A stretch of 64,000 bases of DNA from positions 248,001-312,000 of the forward strand of contig JAMYHL010000002.1 in NCBI GenBank assembly GCA_025531455.1, written 5' to 3'. Within the stretch, counting starts at the first letter, position 1, and every line of letters starts with the position of its first letter. Below are positions 48,261-61,248 of the stretch, one piece after another. Under the pieces are notes generated by a model. The model was given only the letters and a program-made list of their open reading frames with translations. It ran no database searches and was not told the origin of the DNA. Position numbers and translations under genes: made by a program. This stretch comes from Apiotrichum sp. Y4204 (lineage: Eukaryota > Basidiomycota > Tremellomycetes > Trichosporonales > Trichosporonaceae).

Positions 48261-50308
48261 GGTGTAGAGATGATGCAAATGGTGTGTGCGTGTGATGTGC
48301 GTAGATACGAGTGATGGGAGAGGAAAGGCGGTTGGCGAGGTGGTGCTTTTACTCCGCAATCAGGAGACAATCAGAAGAAACGATTGAGATGAGAGATTGC
48401 GGGGAACACTGAAAGCTGTGCAAGAGGCGTGCTGGACGTCTGTGCGGCGGCGGCGGGGACGTGTGTTGGGTGGAGTGGGTGGGGATGGTTCACTGAGCGC
48501 AGTGACGGGGTGGTGCTGGGTGATGAATGAAGAGCGAAGACGGGAGGAGCGGCTGTTGCTAGCTCTGCCGTAGTTGTAGAAAGAGGCGCAAGGTGGGAAA
48601 TGAGGTATATAAGAGCTATGTATTGGGATGGATTGGATGAGGTGGATATGGGATTGGGATTGGGATGGGTGGGGCCAACTGCCGACTCAGGTAGGGACCC
48701 AAAAGACGAGGTCAGGTGAGCCGCGGCGCCAGGAGATTTCGAGGTCTTTAGGGGCTGTCACAAACGACGATTCCAGTGTACCTGACCGGGGAGGGGGGAG
48801 GGAGGGTTGCTGGCCACTAGCAGATTCTGCTCTGTGCTTGTGCTTTTGCAATGGAGCTCCTACAGAGAGAGTAAAAGTCGTTATATAGCTCTGGTGCTCT
48901 GGCAAGGTCGCGCGTTTGTTGCCGGGTGCTTGCTGGTGCGTTGCTGGCAAGGGGGATGGATGTGTCAAGGCGATGGGAAAGTAGGACTGTTGGACGGTCG
49001 ATATACACCGCCACTGGCGCCTGCGATAAGTCTGGACCAGCAGACCAATACACGTTTGAACCGCACAGCCGGGCCAACCGGGATGCAGTCAGGCAGGTGT
49101 ATAGAAATGTTTCCGACCGTTGTCGTGTCGCGCGCGTCTGATCGATCGAGAGATAGATAGATGGCTATTCCAGCGCGGTTTCCAGTGAACGCGACACGAG
49201 ATTGGATTCGGACGCGGTGCGGAGGCGGGGAAAGAGGCGATGAAGAACGTTTCGGCGGTAACGATGGCAACAGATGGAACAGTGTGCACTAGCTACTAGA
49301 TACTAGATGCGCTGCGGGGATGGTAAATGACAAGATGATGCAGTGTCGAGTCAACGAGATGTCGTGGTGGCGTGGCGCCTCCGCTTAACGATGTGCTGCA
49401 TGCTGCACATTGCTCGACAAAGTTACACAGCTGTCCCAAGAGATGCTCCGCTCTGGCCATCGACCGCCCCGCCGCCACTGCCTGCCCGGCCCCGCGGTGC
49501 ACCACGCACCCCGCCCTACTGTACTCAGTGCCCATCCTGGCGGGATACACTCTAGTGTTCGCGCAATATACAAATTGGACCTAGTCCTTTGTAATGACGA
49601 CTGTGCGCGCGCCGCCGCGGCGCCGAAGGGGGGCTAATAAAGTCAATGTGCTAATAACCGTGTCCTTCCTCCCCTCGCCGCTCGCCACCTCACAGCCTCA
49701 GACATTCTGCCTTGCCTTCCATCTCGGTGTTTCCTGAACAAGCTCAGGGATGTCGTTTGCCTAGATGCCAAGCAAATACAAATATACCGCTCACCCAGGA
49801 GAAGCAGCCAGGAACTTTCGCACCAAATGCGACGCTTGGACTGCTGTTGGCGCGCCCCCCCTGCCCCCTGCGCCCCCTTTGGTCTCCTTGTGTCTGGCTC
49901 AACGCCAAAGGATCCAAAGGGCGGCGTCAGCCTACCTTGCCAGGCGGATGCTTCTCTGAAACCCTGTTTCCCTATTGCCGATCACGATCACCCCCCCTGC
50001 CCGCTCAGGCTAGGGGTCAAATCAGCCTATACAAACTGCACAAACCGTGGTACACTTGAGCACTCACAGAGCCAAAAGCCCACGCAGCTACGCAAGAGTT
50101 ACGTACGCCGCTCTCCTGCATCACCGTCTGTCTGGCCCCTCTGCTCCCTGCCTGCGGGGGCGGCATGCGGGGCACAACTCGCGGCCCTCCCCGCCCATCA
50201 GTCAGCGCACATTGTTTGCCCATCATTTGGCTCCCAAAAAGTCTTGGCAAGTGGCAATCGCTCTGGACCTGGACAATCCTTTTTTCTTTTTTACCCTGCA
50301 TGCACATC

Positions 50309-50310
<2 letters not shown>

Positions 50311-50350
<40 letters not shown>
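50311..50350. repeat. Poly-C tract of 40 bases
   Basis: Forty consecutive C on the plus strand, flanked by CATCAA and GACGGG. The complementary strand is 40 consecutive G. Confidence 0.95.
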
Positions 50351-50351
<1 letters not shown>

Positions 50352-51677
50352 ACGGGCACCACACAGAGATCGCGCCCATCGGGGCCGCGTTCCCACACGC
50401 TAGCACGCAGTTGTAAGAGTGAGTGGTTCTCTCCCATTCCGCCCACCCACACCCGAGCGCTGATGGCAGATCTTTCTGGCATGGTGCATGTTCGCCACCC
50501 GACGCCCACCCATGCACACATGCAATCCAACACCAAAGGCCTCGAGGAGAGATCGAACGCCCCCTAAACGTCCAAGCGCGCAAGCGCCAACGCGCGCCAA
50601 CCTTAATGCCCGCCTCACTCATGCCCCCTCAATTACGCCCACGCCCACGCTACCACCATCAAGCTCACGTAGCTCACTGCTCCGACACCTCAATGCTCCG
50701 ACACCTGCTCCGCTACCCCCTCGCACAGCGCACAGCGTACACCGGTCCCGCACTGCCCTTCCGTCCCCGACTCCGCCGCCCCCTGCCCTGCAAGCAACTA
50801 TGCGATGCGATGCGGACCTAGCGAGACCTATGCGACGGCGTGCCAGGAATATCACTCTCGTCGTCGAGCTGCACCGCGGGCATCCAATCGCGGCGAGGCG
50901 GCTGTTTGACATCACGGCAGCGCACAACCTTAATGGGCACAATTCCAGCACAAAGAGACCGAAATGACATGCATCCCGGGGTGTTACGCCAATCACCATC
51001 ACGCAGTCGAGTGTTACGTAGGTCATCGTTATGGACTACAAACCGCTACATACAACCCACCCGCGCTCTTACTGGACACTGCAGCCCATGTCGCTTCTGA
51101 TCATTCAGTGCCTGCTTTCATCGTGCTCAAAATCGCTCCAACGAAATGACACCATTGACGCCATGAGTGCCTGAGCGGTCAAGTGCAGAGCATGCAGAGG
51201 GTCATCACTGTCATGGGCCCGAGTCTCGCGTTTCGGACCGCCCACCCTACTGATCTTCGTCGGAGCCCCAAGGCCGAAGGCCAACCACCACACGCAATCG
51301 ACGCTCGTGACCCCACGTAAGCTCGTGACCTGTACGAGCACACTCCCTAAACGACTGTCGATGGATTAGCGCCGGCAGCATGCAGCAGCCTCTCAGCACA
51401 TACTACTGCAGGACACATAGGCGCCCTAAATATTCCTAGTACCCGAAACCAATGAGCAGCAGCAGGCGTGACGTTATTCGGACAAACGCTGCGGCCCGAC
51501 ACAGGTCCTACCCACAGCATTACTACACCTACACCTATGGCAGGTGGCTTTCTCGGCCTCTGGTCTCCGAAACCACGGCACGCCATTCGATCGCGCCATC
51601 GCGCTCATGCACTTCAGGCCCAGGTACGCCGGGACACGGCGACAAGGGTGGCGGCGATGGGAATGGGAAGGGAGGGG

Positions 51678-51705
51678 CACCGGGCACCGGGTACCGGGTA
51701 CCGGG
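51678..51705. repeat. Four tandem YACCGGG heptamers
   Basis: Units CACCGGG, CACCGGG, TACCGGG, TACCGGG back to back. Confidence 0.95.
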
Positions 51706-52896
51706 TATGGTCGAGCCGGGATCGTCCAGGCCGCAGAGCAAAGTGGACGGGCGGGTTGACTGCTGAGGGCCAGAGCTCAAGTCTCCATCCATGCCGTTTG
51801 GCCTCCAGGCGACAAGGGGGGTGTCCGACAAGGTCGGCGGGGCCGAGCGCATGCGTCGCCGTAGCAGTCTGTATTCTGCGCCATGGAGGTGGTGGCTGAT
51901 CGGGAGGAGACAGGTCGCTGGCCGGGGACTGAAACATTGCGGACCATGCACGCGCCGCCACCCTGGTGGACAAAGGAGTTGTGATGGCAGTGATCTCACG
52001 GCTTCGAATCCTGTCCCAGAAGTCCGCATCGTGTCCGAGGAGGTCCGCGGGGCGCGGCGCTTGGCGCACGACTGTTTTGTTTGCCAGCTTGCCAGCATGC
52101 CAGCTTGCCGGGGGACATCACACGTGTGGTATGCAGGGGGACCGCCGCCGGCGGCCGGCGGCCGGGGAGAATCGAGTATTCGGAGTGCGGACAGCTTGGC
52201 CGGCTTGGGTATCTTGGCCACCGACACATGTACATACGCACGTTGGTCGCCGCCTTCGAGAGCGTGAGCGGCGCCGACCGCCGGTGCGAGATGCGTCGAT
52301 CATTCGATGACGGTGAAGAGCCCGGCGAGGCTCCGCGGCTTGGCGGCTTGGCGCGAGGATGCCGCAGCCGTGCCGGCCGACCTGACACAACCGTATCGGG
52401 TTCGTTGGTGCTGGTATTGTTGCCGCCGGCCTGGTGCCGTGCTCGTGCTCGGCAGACACTTGCGGGGTGCTTATCGGCGCCTCGTGCCAAGAGAAGATAA
52501 CCCTATCATATCAAGTAACTATAGTAGATTACCCAGATAAACCACTGATGCAGCCGGTCTCAGCGCGTCATTGTGTGGGAGACATTGCATAATGGCGTGA
52601 CTAGTAACAACTAACAATGGCGTCTAGCGCGTGATAATGAAGAAGGGCGGTCCGCGGCGTAGCGGGGAATGTTCAGTCGTGTCGTGCGGCATGTTGGCGC
52701 GTTTGAGCGCGAGTTTGGTGTTTACTGTGTAGAATGGCTGAGCGATTTGATTTTGCTTCTGGTTTCAGAGCGTCGTGTCAGGCTGGACCTCCCGTGGTGC
52801 TCATGACGGCGCCACACGCTATGCGCCAACACGCTGATCGTAGGTTTATCGCGCACAGTTGAGGAGCCAGTATGCCCGATTTACACTCGGTTCAAC

Positions 52897-55800
52897 CTAG
52901 GCATGAGAAGCCCACAGTTTCGTCATGGCGAGCGAGATGCTGCTCGATACAGTTGAAGACAGGCTAGATGCGGCTTTTGCGACATGCTCGTAGCCAACAA
53001 TGATGCGGCCATCGGCATCAGTCGACGGAGGGGGAGCGTAGTAGAAGCCCATGACAAGGACGATGTACCTAGTTCGTGTCAGTGCGCGATTAAACAGGCA
53101 GGAATGTGACTATCTGGCAACACCTCGCCTTCCAGTAGCCACTTGAACCTCCTCCCTTTTCTTCTCATTCCACACCCTCTGATACTCACGCAAGCACCAA
53201 GATCGAACCACGGTGGTAGTTGGCCCTCGCCTCAATGTACGTGTACGTGAGGAGGAAGATGGAGAGAATGATGGCAATAACATCCCAGCGGGGGAAGAGG
53301 AGCCTGGCGTGTAAGCAGGATATCAACTTGACAACACTCACGTAAACGTGTCGACCTGGTCGCCGAACTTCTCCGGGTTGGTGAACACGCTGAACGCAAC
53401 CATCGCCGGAATCTGAAGAAGACAGACCTGGAGCGCGTACGCAGAACCAATCTCCATACTGAATGTGAGTTATATTGTTTGGTGGTTTAGTAACTCACCT
53501 CAGGGCAATATTGCCGTGCATCGCAAACGACATGGCGTTCATAAACTCGGTCGTGTTGGGGACGAGGGCGAAGAGGGTAAGGCCAAGGAACTTCTCGTCC
53601 ACGCCACTGCCAGCGAGGACGACATCGACGACATCGACGAGAACTTCAGCGATGAGCGCATAGAGCAAGGTGCAGCCGAGAAGAACGGCGGCGGACAGAC
53701 CACGCGTCCAGCTCGGCGCTTCGTGGCCACCACCGTCGTGAGCGTCATCGTCGACCGGCTGCTTCTTGTTGGTGATCGCGTGCGCAAGCGTGTGCACCGC
53801 GCGACGGAAGTCCTCCTGTGTCAATTGTCCGGGCAAGGGTGCCATTGTGTCCATCGGCCCAGTCTTGTTGGGGTTAATTGAATCAAGCAGCGGAGTGTAC
53901 CCAGAGTGTGCGGCGCCCGGTCGTGGTGAAGCCACCTCCGCAGGCGCAAGGTCCTTGCGGGTGGTGAGGGGCGAGATCGCCTGGTCACCCCGTCCGTCAC
54001 CCCGTCCGGTGCGGCGATGAGGCGAGACAATACGACTAGGAGTCGAGTGGCCGTCCGCGGCCGCAGCCTTGTGCAGGTGCTGGTTGTGCTGCTGGTTGTT
54101 CTGCTGGTTGTTCTGCTGGTTGTGCTGGTGGTGCTCCTGGTGGACAGGCAGAACAGGGTTCATGACAGCCGCCGGGGTGATGCGGGCAAGCGTGGCACGC
54201 GAAGGGACCGGAATGTCCTCCTTGGCCATGACCTGCGAGGGGTTCTGCCAGATTTGCGATGCGTGGGTGCGCAGCGAGAACCACAGTCCGATAAGGTACG
54301 ACAGCAGCAGTATCACTGCACAGCCGTACATGATCTTCTTGACCTGGTTCTGGTAGAATGGATCGGTGGTCGGCTCCGGGTACTCGTAGAAGCAGCGGTT
54401 GCACTTCCAGGCGTCGTCGGGGGTGTGGGACACATTGCTGCCATGGGACGGGGGGCAACCCTCACAGTGGAGCTGGAACGAACCGTACGTCTGGTAGAAC
54501 ATGGTTGGCGTCAGGGTTCCAATAATGGCCATGATAAGCATGGTGGACGTTACTCCAGCACTCTTGGCGTTGAACTTCTGCTCCTTGCGCTTGAGGGCTC
54601 CGGAGCACATGGACATTCCTGGCATGAGGAGCACACCGGCAAGAATCGAGCCAACAATGGATCCCTCCACAAGACGACCCTTGCCCTGCGTCAGGGCAAT
54701 GGCGTAGAGCACAATCTCGATAATGGAACCAAAGGTCGCGTTGATCACAGCTCCCATGCCGATACTGGACTGCGCCGAGATCGATGCGACGGCCATGCCG
54801 AGGAAGTACGACAAGGGGATAACACTCGCGAGACCGAGAATGAAAATGAAAACATCAGAGGCAATGAGGCCGAGCAGAGGTGGCACATAGCGTCCTTCCT
54901 CTTTCATCTTGTCGACCATGGGCAGCAGCACCCAACCGTCGAAAATGGTGAAGAAGACGAGTGGCAGGAGATTGATGAACAGGATGTTGACGCCTCCAAC
55001 CGTGTACTTGTAGTACTGCAGGCCTGCAGCACGGTAGGTGCAAAGAAGAACAGTCGACGTAGGGCCAGCTGTGGGCGCAACCTGGCCGGCCTGAAGACGG
55101 GCACGGCGGATAGAATGGGAAGGGGAGGTGCCGGGGGCAGAACCGTTGGCGCTGTCCGCTCCGTCGGCGCCGTTGGCGTCATCCTTCGTGGCGTCAGGGT
55201 TGGGAATGGCAATCTTAGGAGCACGGCGGAAGTTGAGCTCAAGAGGACGTGTCCAGAGAAGCACAAGCAGCTCCCAGGTCAGCTTGGCCATAGGAATGGT
55301 GACGACAAGGAACCAGCATATAACGCAGACGAACAACATCACCGGAGCGACGATGAGGAGGAATGCAGGCCAGTAGATCAGGCCGCCAAGGCGGCGACCC
55401 CGACGGTTGAGTTTCTTTCCGGTGCAGTGAGGAGTCGGGCGCAGCAGCGGAACAGACTCGTCAGGTGACTTGACACCCGGAGCAAAGGAGACTCCGGGGC
55501 CACGACGAGTCGTGGGAGAAACAGGCGACTCGGGCTCAGCTGGCGTGGGCCTGGACGATCCACCGGGCTTGACGGTAGTTGAGGATGAGGTTGACGTCGT
55601 AAGGGTCCGCTGGAAAGGATTGGTGAACTGTTCGCCAGAGGCGCCGTACGTGCCAGGAGTGCTCTCCTCATCCTCCCGGGCGTGTTCGTCGCTGGTCTCG
55701 TCGCCGTCGTAGTGGTCGTGAGGCGCGCCTTCTCCCTCGACGTACTTGCCGAAGGGCCATCCAATGTACCATGCCAGGCCGCGGAGAGTTTGACCATAGC

Positions 55801-57252
55801 CACCACGACCGCCCACCAGCTGCTCCGCGCCGGTGACAGCCATTGCGACAACAAAGCAGCAAAGTGCGAGCCACCAGCCAAAGACTAGAACCCAGAAGAT
55901 ATTGCCTGGACGCAGGTGGCGCTCCGCAGCCGCCGAGGGCATCGAATGCAGATCCGACTCGGCATTGCGCGTAACCGTGCGCGACTTGCGGTACAGCGCG
56001 GGCTTCCAGATCGGAAGACCGAAAGGGTGCTCGATATTGATAGCCTAGAGATGTTAGCGAAGCATGGACGATTCATGTGAAACCTTACGTCTTGGCGATC
56101 GCGGAGGGTGACACCCTCGGCCTCCTCGTTGCTGCTGCCACTTCCACTCTCCTCATCCTCCTCGTTCCCAGACGATCCTCCTGCATCACTGTCCGAGTGT
56201 TCAGTGGGCGTGAGCTGATGCGCCTCTGCTGCGGCGAGATCGTCCGAGTTCTCCTCGGTCTGTACTGAAAGCACACTCTCGGGGCGTTCGACATCACCAC
56301 CCGAAACAGACGAGACGCCACCCTGAGTGGTGCGAGAAGCCGAACTGGATGCGCGGTCACGGGGCCGAGATGTTCCGTACCCGGCTCGCGAGGGACTTGC
56401 AAGAATGTTGCGTCCCCCAGAGGTCCCAATGGATTCAGCCTGTGCGGACCCTTGGAGGCTGGCGGCCTCATCTGCCTCCTCGCCTGCGGCCTCGGCGAGA
56501 AGGCGACGCTCGCGCTCGCGTTTGGCGCGCTTGCGTTCCTTGAGACGCCGGCGGATCAGGTCCTCGCCGCGGTCGACGGCCACGAACGCGTCGTCGTCCA
56601 TGTCCTTGAGAGACTGTGCGGGTTGGTGAGAAGGGGCGAGACGTACGCGAGAGACGGATCGTGAGGGCACAGCGGACCGGGTTCCTTCTCCGTCCTTTAA
56701 GCGGGCACGAGATGAGCGCCCGAGGCCGATGGAGCCGGGGTTTTGGGTGTTACTGGGATTGGGAGACATTAGAAGTCCAGAACCAAGTGTTTGCCCACGC
56801 CCGTCACTCGAGCGACGAGACATCATCTCAGGCGGAGGAAAGTATCCGCCGGTGCGGGGCGTTGCGTGTTGTGATTCTGTATCAGAGTAGTCGATGGAAG
56901 AAATCGATCCTGCGCGTCCAGGGATGGCGGTGCCTGCAGGCTGTACAGGAGGGGTCGAGGGGTTGCTGGCGCCGATCCTCTGCATGTGTCAGCAACGCTC
57001 AGGAGTGTACGGGAAGCGGGGAACGCTACAAGTCGACATTGCAGCGCAAGGACGTACAAAGTCGGTGCTTGGCGCTCGAGGACGGCCTATGCCAAGATGA
57101 TAAGGAGAAAGGCTGGGTATGCCCGAGAGTCCGAGCGGCGAGGGGACACCACTGGCGCTCCTCTGCCGGGTCGACGATGACGACGAGTCCGCGGCGCTAC
57201 CAGCGGCGCTGCTCGACCTGCCGCGGCCGTCGTTGGGCGGTGCGTCAGACAT
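52897..57252 (-). CDS. VNX1: Vacuolar monovalent cation/H+ antiporter Vnx1 (CAX family)
   Basis: Six exons (57252-57058, 56979-56089, 56044-53499, 53458-53342, 53303-53190, 53068-52897), 1,344 residues. The first ~360 residues are hydrophilic, Ser-rich and charged (phosphorylation-prone), followed by INIEHPFGLPIWKPALYRKSR, which recurs in Vnx1-type proteins. Membrane segments then follow, interrupted by an acidic loop. The exchanger core holds SISAQSSIGMGAVINATFGS, an alpha-repeat of the CAX family, and the second copy around LTLFALVPNTTEFMNAMSF. Between them lies a lumenal or cytosolic loop with CEGCPP and CNRCFYEYPEP (paired cysteines) and a Gln/His/Asn-rich tract (HNQQNNQQNNQQ). Yeast Vnx1 moves Na+ and K+ into the vacuole in exchange for protons. 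Introns are 78, 44, 40, 38 and 120 nt. Confidence 0.88.
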
Positions 57253-59454
57253 TGTGTGTCAAGGTGGGCTAGGTGTCTCTTCGAGGTAGTTGGAACGACA
57301 CCAAAGTCGATGTGCACGAACGTGCTGCTTGCACAGAGCTCTTGAGTCGTCGTGCGCCGCCGCGGGAAGGGGGCCAGGGCACGGAGTGCGCGGAGGGCCA
57401 GTGGCAAAACGGCGGTAACTAGGGCCTCGATTGATCGATTTGTCTTGGTCGTACGCAACCGGAGGCCAGTCCAGGGGCCGATGACAAGCTCAATCACCAG
57501 CTAGAGCAACGTTCGTCTAATCTTCTGATACCCCCAGCTGAAGATGATCGTCACCGATTAAAGCGAAATCCGTGGAATTGAGAAGCAACCTGCGGGAGTG
57601 GAGCGTAATGTAGCCCCAGTGGGCTGTATTCGTCTAACGGGTGATGGCGAGCTGCGGATAAAGGTGTGTGTGCCGATGGCGATGGTGCTACGAAGGCTGT
57701 GGACTGCGTTGACGATGGAGTGGAGAGGGTAGGGGATGACGCCGGACGGGTGGCGTTGTGTGTCTCGGTGGAAAGTATTTATAAACGGGCTAGCCCATCC
57801 GCCAACACAAACAACACAGTAGTCGGTTGCACGCAGAGTGTGCTGGTCTTCGTCGTCGTCGCGTCCGGGTCGTGCCGTATCAGAGTGCGCAGTGCAGCAC
57901 ATGCACCGGCGTGCCTCGTATGCAGAGAGCGGTATACAGTCTGCGCTATACGGGGTACGCGGTAAAGGGCAGCGTAGTAGCGTAGTGTGGGGGTTCGTTA
58001 CGCGCGCTGTAACACCACCCAATCGCCCAACGCGCGCTTACAGTCACAGCTGCCCCTTATCCCCTTACAGCTACAAGGCTAACAGACCTGCAGACTCCGC
58101 ACTACTTGCGCGATACGCGCAATAACAAAACGGACAGTTGATCAGATGCCCATTTTGCCCAATCTGGAATTTTGGATTTTGCACTCCGTGTCGCAGCATG
58201 TCCACCATCCTAGCCGTTCGATTTCTATATATCCCATCCCTCGCTCGCGTTTCGGGTCAGACGTGTAACGGTCACAACCCAAAGGCACAACGCGGGCACC
58301 GGTTCGACTATACGACGGGGTATGTAGTCGGCCAGTGAGACAAAGCTCGACTCGGAGCAAAGAAAACAGAGCCCAAGAAAAGATCAGAAAAATGGCCCTA
58401 AAACCAACTATAGGTGGATGAGCCGGACAAGCTGCAAGCTACGAGGAGGCCGAGGGGGGCCGCGGGCGTGCGGGCAACCGTGCCGCGTGCCGTTTGAGCT
58501 GTTCTGAATTCTGAACTCATGAAACCTGCGCCATAGCGCGCCATCACCGTGCGCGGGCATGCCATGCATGCCATGCACCACCACCGGCACGCCGCGCGGC
58601 ACGCTTGGCGCGCTTGGGCCTTCACTACACGTGCAACTCAGAGACGATATCGAGATCTATTTCGGACCTCGGAAACGGTCGACATGCTCTGGAGCATCTG
58701 CTGACAACCGTGTGGTTCTGTCAGACGAACTATTTATCGCCACCACAAACTCGACTGGCTCTTAGGATCTGTCTGTCGATCAACTGATCAACTGATGTGC
58801 TGCGATTTGTCTTGTCGGCGCCATTCGAGACGCGATGACGACAGCCGTCTTGAACCGCCGCCAGCTTGGGCAGAGCCTGGGGGACAGAACACCGAAGCTC
58901 CGAAGCCCGTACCCGAGCTCTCTCACTCGTGGTTCCTCACCGCACGAATTCTAATGTTCGGTGGTTGCCCTGTATTCCTGTAATTACAAACAAATCATAT
59001 ACAAATGTTAATCTAAACGCCGGCACTGTATCCCCATCTCCAACCAATTAGGTGACTGGACCGAGGGGCACTGAGAACATTCCTTGCCCCCCTCTCTGGA
59101 TCTCTGGTCACACTACTGTGGTCATTGTGGAATGCCCTGTGAGCCTCCTCCACCATCCTGGTCCATCCAACAATTGCTCTTTCCTCGTCGTCACATCCTC
59201 ACCGACTCTGTTCATTCCGCTTCCATCATCGCCGGCACTCGAGTTGTCTGTCTCGCGAACGGAATCTCGCTTCTCTCCTGCGGCACCGCCTGTCAATCGT
59301 GATTGTGGAAACCCTAGCATCCCACTCCTCTCGCGTGATTGCCGGTCATTCTTAACAAACGTCATCGACCACAACTAGGTCACTCTATCACATATAGCAC
59401 GTACGCGTCCTCACTTATCCACATCCACCCCAGCCACGCATTCTACTACCCACA
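57253..59454. other. Intergenic region, 2.2 kb, divergent
   Basis: Carries the promoters of VNX1 and the zinc-finger gene. A TATA-like TTTATAAATA is present on the minus strand near 57776-57786. GCATGCCATGCATGCCATGC repeats lie near 58557-58577. No coding exon recognised. Confidence 0.5.
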
Positions 59455-60687
59455 ATGCCAGCCTACCGTGAGTACTATCCCTCCAGCCCCTGCTGCTATA
59501 TCCATTAACAGCAGGTCTCGAGTACGCGTCCACGGGGCGCGCCGCGTGCAACGGCCAGATCCCTTGCAAGGGCACCAAGATCGGCAAGGGCGAGCTCCGT
59601 GTCGGTACTTGGGTCGAGATCCAGGGCCACGGAGGATTCAAGTGGCGCCACTGGGGATGTAAGTTGGGCTGATGAGAGGTGGAGCGTCTCGCCATCGAAG
59701 ATCAGGAGGGGCTGCGGCCGGAAGACGAGACGTCTTCTGTCAACCGATCTGCCACACGCCTTACAGCATGACGCGACGCGCGTGTGACTGCGGTTTTCTG
59801 ACGCGTAGGCACGACGCCCAAGATCATCGAGCACTTCAAGGAGACCTTTGACGAGCCCGACGAGCTTGACGGCTTTGAAGACCTGAGCGCCAAGGACCAG
59901 GCCAAGGTAAGTCCAGCTTCGTCCTCTCCTCATGCAAGCCCAAGCTGACGACCAGGTTCGCAAAGCGTGGAACGAAGGAGGCGGTAAGCTACAAGTGTTT
60001 TCCCCCTCACTGACATTTTAGTCGATGCGGCCGATGTCCCTGAGAGCGCAAAGGTGCCGGAGAAGAGTGATGCGGAGGAATCAGAGGCCGAGGAGAAGCC
60101 CAAGAAGAAGGCTCCCGCCAGGAAGGTCACGAAGAAGGCGAAGAAGGAGGAGTCGGACTCGGAAGAGGACGTGAAGCCCAAGAAGAGGAAGGCATCGGCT
60201 AAGAAGGCGCCGGCCAAGAAAGCTCCTGCCAAGGTAGATGCGTAATCACAGCCGTCATCTAACAATAACAGTCGCGTAAGCGCAAGGCGGACACCGAGTC
60301 CGAGTCAGACGCTCTTACCGAGTCTGAATCGGACGCCACTCCGCCTCCTTCCGAGTCCGAGTCGGAGGCCGAGCTGTCGTTGACCGAGAGCGAGGACGAG
60401 AAGCCCAAGCGCGGCAAGGGCAAGAAGGCCAAGCGCGCCGCGTCGGACTCGGAGTCTGAGGAGGACCGCAAGGTGAGTTCGAGTGGCTAGGGAGTTCTAA
60501 CATGTCCCAGCCGAAGCGCGCCAAGCCTGCTTCAAAGGGCAAGCACGCATCAAAGGGCAAGCCGGCCAGCAAGGGCAAGCCTGCGTCCAACGGCAAGCCC
60601 ACATCGAAGGGGAAAGGGGCCAGTGCCAGCCCCGTCAAGAAGGGCCGGCGCAAGCTCGCCGCTGATCCCGATGAGGAGAGCGACTAG
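59455..60687 (+). CDS. PARP-type zinc-finger protein with histone-like basic/acidic tail
   Basis: Seven exons (59455-59467, 59515-59658, 59809-59906, 59956-59983, 60022-60233, 60272-60472, 60511-60687), 290 residues. Residues 8-60 form a PARP-type zinc finger: YASTGRAAC (Cys16), IPC (Cys22), KGTKIGKGELRVGTWVEI, then KWRHWGC (His50, Cys53). These fingers bind DNA nicks and ends. The remaining 200 residues are low complexity, alternating KKAPAKK/KPASKGK (linker-histone-like) with acidic Ser-rich SESESDA blocks, which suggests a chromatin protein regulated by phosphorylation. No PARP catalytic domain follows, as in the fission-yeast Hpz proteins. The first exon holds only 13 coding bases. Confidence 0.82.
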
Positions 60688-61248
60688 GAGATTTCGGCAC
60701 AGAAGAGCTGGGAAGGGGAGAAGTTTCGTGGGCCAGTTTACAGGAACAGTGCGGATACGATTCAGATTGCCAGCATAGGATGTGTCGATGTGTGGTTGCA
60801 GACTCTTCGGATTGGAAAGTAGTAATAGTATCATGAGTGAACCAGTTGGGCGTGTTATGTGACATGTTGGGACCAATGCGTGCATGAGGTGTGAGCCTTG
60901 TTCGTGGGATCAGATCTGAACAAACAATTGTTCAGACAACCCATGCTTTGCCTGTCAGTTCCAATGCAGAAGAACAGCGTTGGCCTGATAGACGACATGC
61001 TCCCGCCAGACAAATGCACGTTAGTTTACTGCTCCTAATTGCTCGTTGCGTAGAGACGCGCACCCGCCCTCACGCCATACCCCTCCTCTCCCCTCTCCCC
61101 GGAACCGTACTGCGTCAACCGACCTCCTCGAGAATAGCGCCCAGCGCCTGCGGAGCAGCGCGCCCTTGATAATCTCAGTGCGATATGGATGGAATCTCAT
61201 GACCAGGTACCCGCTACCATGCCGTGCGACGTGACACTGCAAACGAGT
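60688..61248. other. Convergent intergenic region
   Basis: 3' sides of the zinc-finger and eS19 genes; nothing recognised. Confidence 0.45.

Larger units (their letters stand above)
48261..52896. other. Gene-empty region, 4.6 kb
   Basis: I can support no gene here on either strand; open frames are short, unconnected by splice signals, and low in complexity. Notable contents are a TATA-like GGTATATAAGAG near 48603, a 40-base C tract, a CCGGG heptamer array, and GCCAGCTTGCCAGCATGCC repeats near 52083-52108. Confidence 0.5.

Noticed and set aside
49827..50567. Open frames of 200-246 codons with poly-Pro or poly-Gly over the C tract
   Set aside because: They exist only because the C/G run is open in every frame; no start context, splice signals or recognisable domain.
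54017..55468. 483-codon plus-strand frame opposite VNX1
   Set aside because: The minus strand encodes an antiporter with clear CAX motifs; the plus frame has no motif and is a shadow.
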